A DNA stretch of 48,962 bases from positions 1 to 48,962 of the forward strand of contig NZNM01000116.1 of the NCBI GenBank assembly GCA_002694885.1. Reading direction: 5' to 3'. A program made the translations under genes and the position numbers. The stretch comes from Opitutaceae bacterium (GTDB lineage Bacteria; Verrucomicrobiota; Verrucomicrobiia; Opitutales; Opitutaceae). Shown here piece by piece: positions 1 to 9,288 of this stretch (position 1 is the stretch's first letter; the number at the start of each line of letters is the position of its first letter). The notes under the pieces are model-generated. The model was given only the letters and a program-made list of their open reading frames with translations. It was not told the origin of the DNA and made no database searches.

Positions 1-111
1 CGTGAAGAAATCTGGAGCTGTTTCGCGGCAAAGATCGCAATCGATGCATTGCTCATCTACGTAGAACTTTCCCGGAGCGTTGTCTGCCCACTTGTCGTCT
101 TTTTCTGCCAT
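1..111 (-). CDS. 4Fe-4S ferredoxin, N-terminal part (runs off the window)
   Basis: Reading the minus strand from an ATG at 111 gives 37 residues without a stop before the window edge. They include the cluster motif CIDCDLC at residues 22-28, followed by ETAPDFF, which is typical of small bacterial ferredoxins in which the first three cysteines of a [4Fe-4S] cluster lie in CxxCxxC spacing. The fourth cysteine would be beyond the edge. The protein should be a soluble electron carrier. Its partner is not visible. The Rieske oxygenase at the far right lacks a neighbouring reductase, but nothing links the two. The short open start and the clean motif make the family call firm; the total length is unknown. 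Confidence 0.8.
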   Translation of the reverse strand, partial: MAEKDDKWADNAPGKFYVDEQCIDCDLCRETAPDFFT

Positions 112-361
112 AGTAGGCGTATAAATCCGATTTGCCTTTCCCCTGTCAAGCGGAACGCGATCCGTTTCAGACGAAATTCATGGTCCATAAGCTCTCAATC
201 GAAGTTTAGTTGGCCCTTTCGGTTCTTTACCCAGCTCGGGCGATCCGATTCTCACCTACGAAAAACCCGCCCTAAAGTCAGGCCAAGACCTTTCGAAATT
301 GGCTAGGGCGAACGCCAGGCCATTGACCAGGTTCGGATGGAACCTACAGGACAACTCTCAA
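112..361. other. Intergenic, no gene seen
   Basis: No reading frame here resembles a protein family. The only structure noticed is an imperfect hairpin whose 7-base arms CGCCCTA (268-274) and TAGGGCG (304-310) are perfect complements. It has no T-run and its role is unknown. Confidence 0.4.
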
Positions 362-704
362 CTATTTCGAGCCCCGCCCCACATAAAACACGAGATTTTC
401 CACTGCTTCAGTATTCAAGCATACGCCTTCCGACCCGAAATGGCTCAGAGACTCTCGTTTTGTCGCTTCCACAAGGGCCACTCCAATTCCGCGCCCTTAT
501 GAGGTATTCGAACATAACGCGGAATCGCTCCGGGCCATCATCCAAACTTTCGAACATATATTGGGCAATCGGGTGGGTAGCGAATGCGTCACGCAACACG
601 TCCGCAGCCGAAGCGATGTCTTTTCGATCTAGTCGATCGACGTTCCAGCCAAGGTCATGGGAGGTCGAGTAAAAGCGATTTTCGAGAATAGTATTCATAA
701 GCAT
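362..704 (-). pseudogene. GNAT-family N-acetyltransferase remnant, frameshifted and truncated
   Basis: From the ATG at 704 the first ~70 residues read as the N-terminus of a GNAT acetyltransferase (a DRLDRKDIASAADVL stretch, then DAFATHPIAQYMF and MFEYLIRA). In that frame the text then becomes nonsense and stops at 408. Moving one frame at about 505-510 restores a typical continuation (GIGVALVEATKRES), which runs to a TAG at 362-364. The acetyl-CoA binding half (R/QxxGxG/A motif) is absent. A frameshift plus loss of the 3' half therefore explains the locus better than a short functional gene. It lies between the ferredoxin and waaA, both on the same strand. Confidence 0.65.
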
Positions 705-823
705 TTCGAGTTCGCATTCATCATACGTCCCATTCTATGCCTACGCCAGTCGGTGAACTACGGTATTCTCCTTCCGATTCTACGGTATTCGTTCTATTGT
801 TAAGGCGGCGGATGCGGTCCAGC

Positions 824-2110
824 TTACAGGAAATGCCCGAGCGCCTCTAGCGTTCGCTCCAAGGAACCTCGACTGTTTTCCGCCCAATCGCGCTGTCTAT
901 TCGAAAGAGCTTCGAGAGCGGGACCATCCACCGCTAGAGACAGGATACGGGATATGAGGGCCTCCTCATCTTGAACCAATTCGGCAGCTCCCGATTCGAG
1001 CATACCATCGCGAACGCTGCGAAAATTGCTCATACCGGGCCCGAATAGCAGCGGAACGCCTAGCAAACCACACTCGATAGGCGTCTGGCCTTCCCTGTGA
1101 GGCGGCAGGCTTTTTCCGATAAATGCTAAATCCGCCAATTGCGTGAGAGCCCGCAGCTCTCCACTCGTGTCGCCCACCAAAATATCCACCTCTGTCTCGG
1201 GAGGTCCTTCACTTTTGAAATGCCAGCGCAAATCCGAAGCCTCCTTTACCAGCATATCGCGAATCTCCCCGCGTCGTTCGGCATGTCGCGGCACCAGCAT
1301 CAAACGGCTGTCTGGCAGCGATTCTCGCAGCGCCCTCAACGCCCGCAAAAGGGTAGCCTCTTCACCAGGCCACGTGGAAGAACCCAAAAGCACAAAGCCA
1401 TCCCCCAGCCCCAAGCTCTGCTTTAAATGAGCCCTCTCTCGCTCATCGAAACGTTCGTCAATATCGACATCGACTTTGAGATTCCCTGTAACGGAAACGC
1501 GTTCCGCAGGGATGCCGATTTCCCTAAATCGCGCCGCATCGTGTTCCGATATCGCCAGTACCTGATCGATACATCGCAAATGGCGCCCAAAGAGAAACGA
1601 AAGGCGGCGGGCATACCGGAACGACTTGTCCGAAAGGCGCCCGTTGATTAGAACCATCGGCGATCCAACCAGCGATGCCTGCTTCATATGCTCTGGCCAG
1701 AGTTCCGTCTCCGCGCAGATAGCCAGATCTGGACGCATCCGCTTCCAGAATCTTTTGCTGAAGGGCCAGAAATCCATTGGGAAGTATGTTATTCTGTCGC
1801 AGAGATCCGAATACTTTTCCCGAGCCATCTTTAGTCCCGTGCTCGTTGTCGTCGTTAGAAGAATCTCAGTATCCGGCCTCGCCGCCAGTTCCCGAATGAA
1901 TCTCTCGATTACCAAAATCTCCCCTAGACTGACAGCTTGTATCCAAATTCTTCGTTTGCCCTCTGTTCTCGGCCATTCTTCCACGCCGATGCCCATGCGC
2001 ATGGCGATCGCGCCTTGGTAGTCGCCGCGCCGTTTCATTTTCAGCAAGTATTTGGGCGACAGAATTAATGCGATCGGAGCAAAAATAAGTCTATAGAACC
2101 AGATAAACAA
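824..2110 (-). CDS. waaA: 3-deoxy-D-manno-octulosonic acid (Kdo) transferase
   Basis: The 428-aa protein has the layout of WaaA/KdtA. A hydrophobic N-terminal anchor (about residues 2-20) is followed by an N-terminal GT-B domain with SLGE (near residue 61) and AETELWPEH, and by the NGRLSDKS motif. The C-terminal domain has GSSTWPGEE and LVPRHAER. WaaA adds Kdo from CMP-Kdo to the lipid A precursor at the inner face of the cytoplasmic membrane, which implies a Gram-negative envelope with LPS. Length is normal for the family (about 420-430). The start used is a TTG at 2110, which gives the expected membrane anchor. The gene is divergent from the HIT gene, separated by 106 bp. Confidence 0.93.
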   Translation of the reverse strand: MFIWFYRLIFAPIALILSPKYLLKMKRRGDYQGAIAMRMGIGVEEWPRTEGKRRIWIQAVSLGEILVIERFIRELAARPDTEILLTTTTSTGLKMAREKYSDLCDRITYFPMDFWPFSKRFWKRMRPDLAICAETELWPEHMKQASLVGSPMVLINGRLSDKSFRYARRLSFLFGRHLRCIDQVLAISEHDAARFREIGIPAERVSVTGNLKVDVDIDERFDERERAHLKQSLGLGDGFVLLGSSTWPGEEATLLRALRALRESLPDSRLMLVPRHAERRGEIRDMLVKEASDLRWHFKSEGPPETEVDILVGDTSGELRALTQLADLAFIGKSLPPHREGQTPIECGLLGVPLLFGPGMSNFRSVRDGMLESGAAELVQDEEALISRILSLAVDGPALEALSNRQRDWAENSRGSLERTLEALGHFL

Positions 2111-2216
2111 CGATCGCTAAGAATCGCGTTTGCCCAACGATGGCAAGCACTCGCTCGATATTGGCTGAACGCTTTTGACACCCGAACCGGGAAAACCCAT
2201 CTTCTAACCGTAAATT

Positions 2217-2708
2217 ATGGAGCATCTGCACGCATACTGGAGAATGGAGTACGTGGCCCAGGAGAAGGCCCCAAAAGATCGTCGGCCATTCGTGGACCTC
2301 CCGAAATCCGACGACGACAAAGCCAGCCTGATCGTATCGCGGGAGCCACTCACCTTTATATTGATGAACCGTTACCCATACAACGCCGGTCACCTGCTGG
2401 TCCTCCCTTATCGCGAAGTAGCTGATATCGAGGATCTTAGTCAAGAAGAGCGAAGCTGTTTTCTGGAGTCTACGATCAAGGCTAAACGACTTCTAAACGA
2501 GGCCATTAAGCCAGATGGCTTCAATATCGGCGTCAATCTTGGCGAGGCCGGCGGCGCCGGGATCCCCAAGCACCTGCATCTGCATGTCGTTCCCCGCTGG
2601 AATGGCGACACCAACTTCATGCCAGTGGTCGGATCCACCCGTGTGCTTCCTCAGTCGCTGGAGGCAATGTGGGGTCGATTGAAATCAGTTTGTGAAAAGC
2701 TGGACTAA
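2217..2708 (+). CDS. HIT-family nucleotide hydrolase (Ap4A phosphorylase/hydrolase-like)
   Basis: The 163-aa protein begins MEHLHAYWRMEYV, the usual start of this HIT subgroup, which supports the ATG at 2217 over the ATG nine codons later. It has MNRYPYNAGHLLVLPYR in the middle and the histidine-triad motif HLHLHVVPRW near residues 121-130, the catalytic site that forms a nucleotidyl-histidine intermediate. Family members hydrolyse or phosphorolyse dinucleoside polyphosphates such as Ap4A, or AMP-lysine-type substrates. The exact substrate cannot be read from the sequence. It sits 36 bp upstream of phoH on the same strand, and co-transcription is likely. Confidence 0.88.
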   Translation: MEHLHAYWRMEYVAQEKAPKDRRPFVDLPKSDDDKASLIVSREPLTFILMNRYPYNAGHLLVLPYREVADIEDLSQEERSCFLESTIKAKRLLNEAIKPDGFNIGVNLGEAGGAGIPKHLHLHVVPRWNGDTNFMPVVGSTRVLPQSLEAMWGRLKSVCEKLD

Positions 2709-2744
2709 GCGAAGTCGAATTCTATTTTCGACTCTTCGCATTTT

Positions 2745-3707
2745 ATGGGGAGACGTACACTACACTTCGATAATCCACGTCAGCTAACACAGCTCTACGG
2801 TGGTAACGAAGACAACTTGCGATCAATCGAGTCCAAGTACGGGACCCAAATCGTTTCTCGGGACGGCTGGTTGCAAGTTGAGGGTGACGACGGCGCTGTC
2901 GAGCAGGTAGAAGCCGTTTTCAGTCTTCTTCAAGATGCTCGTGTACAGGGACTTAAAATCAAAAAGGCCGACTTCGACAGCATCGTCGATGGCGTTCGCG
3001 AAGGCCGGGAAACGGAGTTGCGTTCACTGTTCGACGAGGCCTGCGTGATCAAGACGCGTCTGTCCACGATCGTCCCAAAAACAATCGGCCAAAAACGCTA
3101 TATGAGGTCCATTTTCGACAATGACATCGTCTTCGGAATTGGGCCTGCGGGAACCGGCAAAACCTACTTAGCCATGGCCGCGGCCGTCTCCAAGTTGCTC
3201 GACGGATCGGTTAAGCGACTGATTTTGAGCCGCCCTGCCGTAGAAGCCGGGGAAACCCTGGGGTTTCTGCCCGGCGACCTTCAAGAGAAGATTCTTCCCT
3301 ACCTAAGACCTTTATACGACGCTATTTACGATATGATCGACCGCGAGGACGTGGCTAAATTGATCGAAAAAGGCGTCATCGAAATCGCTCCCTTAGCTTA
3401 CATGCGAGGTCGAACCTTAAGCGATTCTTTCATTATTCTCGATGAAGCCCAAAACACCACGCCCGAGCAAATGATGATGTTTCTGACCCGATTGGGAAAT
3501 GAAAGTAAAATGGTTATCACTGGCGATATTACTCAAATTGACATTCCACCGCACAAGACCTCCGGGCTCCTGGAGATCAGGAAGATAATCAAGTCACTGA
3601 AAGGCATAGACTTCCATGAATTCCGGTCTCAGGACGTCGTCCGCCACCATCTCGTCCAAAAGATCGTGGACGCTTACCAGGCCTACCGGGAAGAAGGGCA
3701 AGACTGA
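2745..3707 (+). CDS. phoH: PhoH-family ATPase
   Basis: The 320-aa protein has an N-terminal KH-like stretch (residues 1-70), then the P-loop GPAGTGKT at residues 133-140 and Walker B FIILDEAQN at about 229-237, followed by GDITQID. These are hallmarks of PhoH/YbeZ, a cytoplasmic ATPase with predicted RNA-related function that is commonly encoded beside ybeY in bacteria. Here ybeY follows after one intervening 7TM-HD gene, the same phoH / yqfF-pgpH / ybeY order seen in many Firmicutes and other phyla. Length is normal. The ATG at 2745 gives the expected MGRRTLHFDN start. Confidence 0.94.
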   Translation: MGRRTLHFDNPRQLTQLYGGNEDNLRSIESKYGTQIVSRDGWLQVEGDDGAVEQVEAVFSLLQDARVQGLKIKKADFDSIVDGVREGRETELRSLFDEACVIKTRLSTIVPKTIGQKRYMRSIFDNDIVFGIGPAGTGKTYLAMAAAVSKLLDGSVKRLILSRPAVEAGETLGFLPGDLQEKILPYLRPLYDAIYDMIDREDVAKLIEKGVIEIAPLAYMRGRTLSDSFIILDEAQNTTPEQMMMFLTRLGNESKMVITGDITQIDIPPHKTSGLLEIRKIIKSLKGIDFHEFRSQDVVRHHLVQKIVDAYQAYREEGQD

Positions 3708-3780
3708 CCTTCTGACCTTAAGTTAGCGTTGCCTAGAACGTTGAAATTGAATCTTTTGGAGACTCCCACGTCGAACACGT

Positions 3781-6153
3781 ATGCCTCTCTCAGAGCAGAT
3801 TAGAGCGCTATTCAAACGCTTTTTCCCGAAAAAGCGGAAGAAGCGGAAGACGGAAGCTTCGTCGTCTATCCTCAACTTCCTGGAGAAAAGCCGGGCAATT
3901 TCCATCGCCATATTTGGGATCACAGTGGGCGCTATCGTCGTAACCAGTTTTGTGGGAATCCGTCCTTCCGGCTTCCAGTTCCTGCCCAACCAGCTCGCCA
4001 CAATCCGTATCGTAGCAGCGGAGGACTTCACTTATCAGAGCGCCCTCCTGACCGACAAGAAACGCCAGCACCTCCTGACTGAAGTACCACCCGTCTATCG
4101 TACGGACATGAACTACTTCAATCTCTTCAGGGAGCACGTTAATGAGTTGCTGGAGGAGATGGATCGGTTCGCCGAGATCGAGCAAGATCTTTCTGCCAAC
4201 GCAGCTCAAGAAATGATCAACGAGATCACCGAGCGCTTTAATCAGAAAAATGATTACCGCTTATCGGAGTCGGACTTGGCCACCATTCTGGAATTTTCCG
4301 ATCCGGAAACACGTCGAGAGCTTATCGAAACCGGACTTATCAGCCTACGAGAAAGCTACAAAATCGGGATCTACGATAAGGAAGATAAGAATTTCGATTT
4401 CGGTGAGGACTCAATCGCGCTCATTAAGAACGGTGAGGAAGTAAGCCAAGGACGAATTGAATCTACTGATGACGCGCTCACTATGCTGCGGGTGGCTTTA
4501 AACGCCCAGAATGTGCCACCACGGGTATCCAGCGCATTCAGCCGCCTCTTTCGCGATGGCGTACGCCCCAATTTCAGGCGAGACGAAACCGAAATGCTAG
4601 CCCTGAGGCAGAAGATGCTGGAATCGCTCCAACCGGTTATCGTTAAAGTCGAGCAAGGGGAAAGTATCATCGAGCCCAATACACGCGTAACGCAAGAGCA
4701 ATACGAACAGCATCTCGCTTACATCCGCCACCTCGATGGTAAAAAAGTGGACACGCTCGATCTGCAACTTATTGGCCGAGCCCTAATGGTTATGGCAATG
4801 CTAACGGCAGCCACTTTTTACATACGCCTCGAAGATAGGGCTACTCTCGAAAGCAATGGGCGCCTAGGGCTACTAGCATTAGTCGTTGTCTGCAACCTCG
4901 CCCTGGTACGCTTGTGTTTCGAGATGGGGAATTTGGATCAGTTCTTATACGACAGCAGCCTTTCCGCGATTCTTCCCTACATAGCGCCAACAGCGCTGTC
5001 TCCACTAATCATTGCCATTCTGATGGGCAGCGGACCCGGACTGCTAACAGCCCTGGTCGTCAGTCTCTTTTCCGCGGTCATGTTCGGGAATCGGCTGGAG
5101 CTCATGGTAATGACTTTCCTTGCCTCCTGCATGGCAATATTCATTTGCCGCAATATTCGCAAGCGCGGCCGCGTCGTTACCGCAGGGGCAGCTGGAGGCG
5201 TAAGCATAGCGATCTTTACTTGGCTATACAATTGGGCCGATGGTCTGCCCTTAGAAACTATTTTTCAACAAGCCTCGGCTGCAACATTGACCGGACTCGT
5301 CCAAGGAGTGGTTATCGTCGGCGTTCTCCCTATTCTCGAATCCCTATTCAAGCGCACCACCAACATCACGCTCCTGGAGCTTAGCGACTACAACCATCCC
5401 ATATTGCGACGAATGCAGCTCGAAGCGCCGGGCACTTGGCACCACAGCCTAATGGTGGCCAACTTGGCGGAAAACGCCTGCAATGCCGTTAAAGGGAATG
5501 CCTTGCTAGCCCGAGTCAGCTCGATGTTCCATGATATTGGGAAATTGGTGAAACCTGAATACTTCACCGAAAATCAGCTGGATGGGCGCAATCCTCACGA
5601 CGAGAAAACCGCTTCTTTCAGTGCCCTGGTTGTCAAGAGTCATGTCAAGGAGGGAGTCGATCTCGGCCTTACCTACAAGTTGCCTCGCCCAATAATCGAT
5701 GTCATCCGTCAGCACCATGGAACAAATCTGATTCGCTATTTCTATCACAAAGCGAGAAAGCAGGCTGAAGATGAGGGTTCCGACGCTTCTGCAATCCAGG
5801 AGTCCACGTATCGTTATGACGGACCGAAACCCCAGTTCAAAGAAAGCGCCGTAATTCTTCTAGCCGACTCCTTGGAAGCCGCTAGCCGATCGCTTCAGAA
5901 AGTCACCCCGCAGAATATAGAGGAACTCGTTGATCGGATCTTCAAATCGAACATCGACGACGGTCAATTGGACGAGTGCGCAATCACCATGTCGGAACTG
6001 GCCAAAATCCGGGAGAGCTTCATATTCACCTTGATCAATTCACTTCATTCACGCATCGCTTACCCCGGATCTCAGGAACAGGAAACGTCATCCGGCAAAA
6101 AGACGACGCATGAACGAAAGCCCGAACCAGTCGAAGCGAGCGCTAGTCAGTAA
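3781..6153 (+). CDS. 7TM-HD cyclic-di-AMP phosphodiesterase-like protein (PgpH/YqfF family)
   Basis: The 790-aa protein has a basic cytoplasmic N-terminus, one membrane span (about residues 38-60), a large extracytoplasmic 7TMR-HDED-type domain (about 60-325), a block of membrane spans (about 330-530) and a cytoplasmic HD domain. Visible metal ligands are the histidines of TWHHSLM (near 554-555) and the HD pair in MFHDIGK (584-585), with HH again in RQHHGTN. In Listeria PgpH this architecture hydrolyses c-di-AMP. No cyclase is in the window, so the substrate here is inferred. The 3' end overlaps ybeY by 44 bp, and an operon with phoH and ybeY is likely. Confidence 0.92.
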   Translation: MPLSEQIRALFKRFFPKKRKKRKTEASSSILNFLEKSRAISIAIFGITVGAIVVTSFVGIRPSGFQFLPNQLATIRIVAAEDFTYQSALLTDKKRQHLLTEVPPVYRTDMNYFNLFREHVNELLEEMDRFAEIEQDLSANAAQEMINEITERFNQKNDYRLSESDLATILEFSDPETRRELIETGLISLRESYKIGIYDKEDKNFDFGEDSIALIKNGEEVSQGRIESTDDALTMLRVALNAQNVPPRVSSAFSRLFRDGVRPNFRRDETEMLALRQKMLESLQPVIVKVEQGESIIEPNTRVTQEQYEQHLAYIRHLDGKKVDTLDLQLIGRALMVMAMLTAATFYIRLEDRATLESNGRLGLLALVVVCNLALVRLCFEMGNLDQFLYDSSLSAILPYIAPTALSPLIIAILMGSGPGLLTALVVSLFSAVMFGNRLELMVMTFLASCMAIFICRNIRKRGRVVTAGAAGGVSIAIFTWLYNWADGLPLETIFQQASAATLTGLVQGVVIVGVLPILESLFKRTTNITLLELSDYNHPILRRMQLEAPGTWHHSLMVANLAENACNAVKGNALLARVSSMFHDIGKLVKPEYFTENQLDGRNPHDEKTASFSALVVKSHVKEGVDLGLTYKLPRPIIDVIRQHHGTNLIRYFYHKARKQAEDEGSDASAIQESTYRYDGPKPQFKESAVILLADSLEAASRSLQKVTPQNIEELVDRIFKSNIDDGQLDECAITMSELAKIRESFIFTLINSLHSRIAYPGSQEQETSSGKKTTHERKPEPVEASASQ

Positions 6154-6604
6154 TCTTTGTCCCAAGTTAATTGTCGGCGAACAAGAGGTCGATCGCCTGT
6201 TCGCTATACTTGATCGGTATGGAAGTTTCGACGCCCCGAGTGGCGAGATCTCGATCGCATTTGTATCCAAATCGGAAATATCCCGCATTCATGAGCAATT
6301 CATGAATGATGCCACACCTACCGATGTCATTACCTTCCCGGGCAACACGGAAAGCGGATTGGCAGGCGAAATCTGCGTGTGTCCTGAAATCGCTTTCGAC
6401 TATGGACAAGAACATGGCGTCCCATTTGCGGACGAGCTGACATTGTACTTGATACATGGCTACCTGCATTTATGCGGATTTGATGATCGAAGCGTTGAAG
6501 CGAAACTCGATATGCGATCTGCCGAAAAAATAGCCATGAATTTAGCGAATAGCCATAAGGCCATGCCTGCATTCGGGCTAAAGGAGAGCATTAAATGGAG
6601 CTAA
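6110..6604 (+). CDS. ybeY: Endoribonuclease YbeY (rRNA maturation factor)
   Basis: The 164-aa protein carries the signature HGYLHLCGFDD near residues 118-128. The first histidines are the zinc ligands of YbeY; the usual third histidine of the HxxxHxxxxxH pattern is Asp here, a variant I have seen in other members. TPTDVITFP is the second conserved block. YbeY is a single-strand endoribonuclease acting in 16S rRNA 3' maturation and ribosome quality control. It overlaps the upstream 7TM-HD gene by 44 bp and the downstream membrane gene by 10 bp, so translation is probably coupled. The ATG at 6110 is used; a slightly later start cannot be excluded. Confidence 0.92.
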   Translation: MNESPNQSKRALVSNLCPKLIVGEQEVDRLFAILDRYGSFDAPSGEISIAFVSKSEISRIHEQFMNDATPTDVITFPGNTESGLAGEICVCPEIAFDYGQEHGVPFADELTLYLIHGYLHLCGFDDRSVEAKLDMRSAEKIAMNLANSHKAMPAFGLKESIKWS

Positions 6605-8214
6605 AATTGGATCCTAAGAACCGAGACGATCTCCTGAAGCTCGTCTACAAAAGCATCTACGTTTTGGCTTTCGTTTTTTGCCTATTCAAAATCTACGATT
6701 TCCGGCACTTGAACTTCGGATACACGGCGCTCCCGAAATTCGGATCACAATTTCAGGAAGAGGCTTTGCCGGAACTTAAATTGGCCCGGCCATACGTCTA
6801 TGAAGGACCCGGATATGATGGACAGTTTTATGCTCAACTCGCGCTCCGCCCCTCCGCAAAAGGAGAGGAAATCGAAAATGCAGTCGACAACCACATTTAT
6901 CGAGCGCGCCGTATCCTGTTTTCGTGGACGGCTTGGTGCCTAGGATTGGGAAACCCTGAATGGGTTCTACAAGCATACGGCTGGCAAAATGGGCTATTCT
7001 GGCTTTTGACGGGACTATTGCTGTTGAAATGGCTTCCCCCGAACCACTGGCAGAACACCCTGAGATTCGTTGCCACCTTTTTCACCGCCGGTCTCGTCTA
7101 CAGCTTTGAGAGCGCCCTACTGGACGGCCCCAGCTTGTTTCTTGTCGCTTTGGCCGTATACTTTATCGATTCACAACGCTCATGGATTGCGACTGGAATT
7201 CTTGGCATTTCAGGCCTCGGCAAAGAAACGAATCTTCTCGCGGCAATTGGTTTATTCAAACCTAGTCCTGATGGGAAAAAGAGAATTCCGAAATTTGTGG
7301 TAATGGCCTGTCTAGCAGGCATTCCGTTTTTCTTTTGGTTCGCCTATATTTACTTAGAAGCAAGCGATCACAGCAGGAGCCAAGTTTTGGGATCCGGAAA
7401 TTTCCATATTCCGTTCTTCGGCGTTTTCATCGCCGCCTTGCAAATACTAAAGGAAGGCGGGGAAACCGGATTCCCCTCAAGAACCTATCTCCAGTTTATT
7501 GCTCTCGGAAGCCTATTGATCCAAGGGTTATACCTCGCCGTTCGCCCAAAACCCTCAAGCCCATGGTGGCGTATCGGCATTGCCTATACTGCGTTGATGG
7601 TGATCTTGGGGCCCGCAGTTTGGGAACACCTAATGGCAACTCCTCGAGTTCTCCTACCGATGACCGTCGCGTTCAATATCGTTTTTTCTAGGAGAACTTG
7701 GTTATTACCCGTTTTGCTATTCGCCAACTCATTGACTTTCATCGCTCTTAACTCGCTAGAACCTCGATTCATCGAAGAGAAGATCGATTATTCCGCTCAA
7801 TCCCCACTAGCCTACGATCCGGAAACGGACGCGTATTCAAACATGGAGTTCACTGAGGGCTGGTCCGTAGTGGAGGGCAAATCAACGCAGTACTGGAGAT
7901 GGTCGAGCGGAGATAGTATAATCTCCTTCCGATTGCCTGGAAACCAGAAAGTTAACGCTGTATTCGAGTTTCAGCCACGAACGATCAGTCCCAGAGAGAT
8001 CGTGCTTGAAGTAAATGGCCTGCAGGTTTGGAGAATGCAGAGCGGCGGCGGGTATGGCGAAATGCAGTCGATACCATTCGTCATCAATCCAGGAGAGAAC
8101 ACATTTAGGCTATTCAGCCCCCAACCACCAGAACGCTTTGGACAAGATCCACGCGATCTCAGCTTCTCTCTCGGAGACTACGCGCTGCATCTAATCAGCG
8201 TCGTTTCGGAATAG
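6595..8214 (+). CDS. Polytopic membrane protein, GT-C glycosyltransferase-like
   Basis: The 539-aa protein has an N-terminal membrane span (about 18-36), then a periplasmic-looking loop with YEGPGYDGQFYAQLAL and HIYRARRILFSW. Many hydrophobic segments follow between about 125 and 385, with SGLGKETNLL in a loop. From about 395 the rest is a soluble, beta-rich domain. The GYDGQFY ... RYRRIL pattern with multiple spans resembles GT-C fold lipid-linked sugar transferases. The donor and acceptor cannot be named, and the C-terminal domain is not recognised. It overlaps ybeY by 10 bp, an odd partner, and ends convergent to gluQ. Confidence 0.55.
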   Translation: MELKLDPKNRDDLLKLVYKSIYVLAFVFCLFKIYDFRHLNFGYTALPKFGSQFQEEALPELKLARPYVYEGPGYDGQFYAQLALRPSAKGEEIENAVDNHIYRARRILFSWTAWCLGLGNPEWVLQAYGWQNGLFWLLTGLLLLKWLPPNHWQNTLRFVATFFTAGLVYSFESALLDGPSLFLVALAVYFIDSQRSWIATGILGISGLGKETNLLAAIGLFKPSPDGKKRIPKFVVMACLAGIPFFFWFAYIYLEASDHSRSQVLGSGNFHIPFFGVFIAALQILKEGGETGFPSRTYLQFIALGSLLIQGLYLAVRPKPSSPWWRIGIAYTALMVILGPAVWEHLMATPRVLLPMTVAFNIVFSRRTWLLPVLLFANSLTFIALNSLEPRFIEEKIDYSAQSPLAYDPETDAYSNMEFTEGWSVVEGKSTQYWRWSSGDSIISFRLPGNQKVNAVFEFQPRTISPREIVLEVNGLQVWRMQSGGGYGEMQSIPFVINPGENTFRLFSPQPPERFGQDPRDLSFSLGDYALHLISVVSE

Positions 8215-8253
8215 CCTCCATCTATTTTTTTAGAAACTCCTGGAGATTGGATC

Positions 8254-9090
8254 TTATACCACCTGCAATTGCAAAGGATCTAACCCAGATTCCCTAAGTT
8301 CCCTCAGACTGGCCGCCTTATTACGCTTGGCTAACCGTCTACCAGTCTCGTCTCTAACTAAAGGGCAATGATAGAACGCCGGAGCTTTCACTCCCAAGGC
8401 TTCGTACAGCAGCAATTGGCGAGCTGTGGACATGAGCAGATCTTCACCCCGGACAACTTCCGTTACTCCCATGGCGATATCATCAGCGACTACAGCGAGT
8501 TCGTACGAGGGGATTCCATCCTTCCTCCAAACGAGAAAATCTCCAAAGTCCCGGCCGGCCACAAATTCCTTGTGGCCATAATTCCCATCCTCGAACGCTA
8601 TCGCTTCTCCAACTGGAACGCGAAAGCGCCAGTTGACTGAGAGAGCTTGCTCCTCACTGGGGAATTTGAAGGGCTTGTCGCGACAAAATCCCGGATAAAT
8701 GAGTTCACCTTCCTCACTATGAGGCGCTTGGACTGCCATCCGGACATCCTTACGAGAGCAACTGCAGGGAAAAACGGCCAACGAATTTCTCAAACGACGC
8801 CAGGCTTCTTGATAGTGCTCCAAACGTTCGCTCTGATTGTAGCTCGGGTAAGGACCTCCAACATCGGGGCCTTCATCCCAAGCCAATCCCGCCCACTTCA
8901 AATCCTCCAGCAATGCGTCCACGAATTCCGGTTTGCATCGATCTTGATCCAGATCCTCGACTCTCAAAATCAGCTGTCCACGATGGCTCTGAGCCCGCTC
9001 CTGCGCCTTGAGAAACGTGTTTGCGTGCCCTCGGTGCAAGTAACCCGTAGGCGTTGGCGCAAGTCGACCTCTATATCCGCCTTCGTTCAT
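8254..9090 (-). CDS. gluQ: Glutamyl-Q tRNA(Asp) synthetase
   Basis: The protein resembles the catalytic half of glutamyl-tRNA synthetase without an anticodon-binding domain, as in E. coli YadB/GluQ. RGRLAPTPTGYLHRGH holds the HIGH-type motif, CSCSRK and YPGFCRD give the zinc-binding residues, and RLAKRNKAASL replaces KMSKS. GluQ attaches glutamate to queuosine in tRNA-Asp. The ATG at 9090 is preferred: a GGGA lies about 8 bases upstream and the protein then begins just before RGRLAP, as in the family. A GTG at 9114 is the alternative. Its presence implies queuosine-modified tRNA, which is of interest beside the YhhQ-type transporter at 45103-45816. Confidence 0.9.
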   Translation of the reverse strand: MNEGGYRGRLAPTPTGYLHRGHANTFLKAQERAQSHRGQLILRVEDLDQDRCKPEFVDALLEDLKWAGLAWDEGPDVGGPYPSYNQSERLEHYQEAWRRLRNSLAVFPCSCSRKDVRMAVQAPHSEEGELIYPGFCRDKPFKFPSEEQALSVNWRFRVPVGEAIAFEDGNYGHKEFVAGRDFGDFLVWRKDGIPSYELAVVADDIAMGVTEVVRGEDLLMSTARQLLLYEALGVKAPAFYHCPLVRDETGRRLAKRNKAASLRELRESGLDPLQLQVV

Positions 9091-9288
9091 AGTCAGATCC
9101 CTAAAGAAACCCACGATAGCTGATTTTCCAAGTTCCTAAAACCCACGCCGAAAACATTATCCAATATTTATCCTTGCGCGACAGTGGATGAAGGACCTTA
9201 ATCTTCGCCAACGCTCGGAAAACACAGAGCGACAAGCTACATCACCCTTATGATTTTAACGCCACGAGTCATTACAAATACCCTTTCT

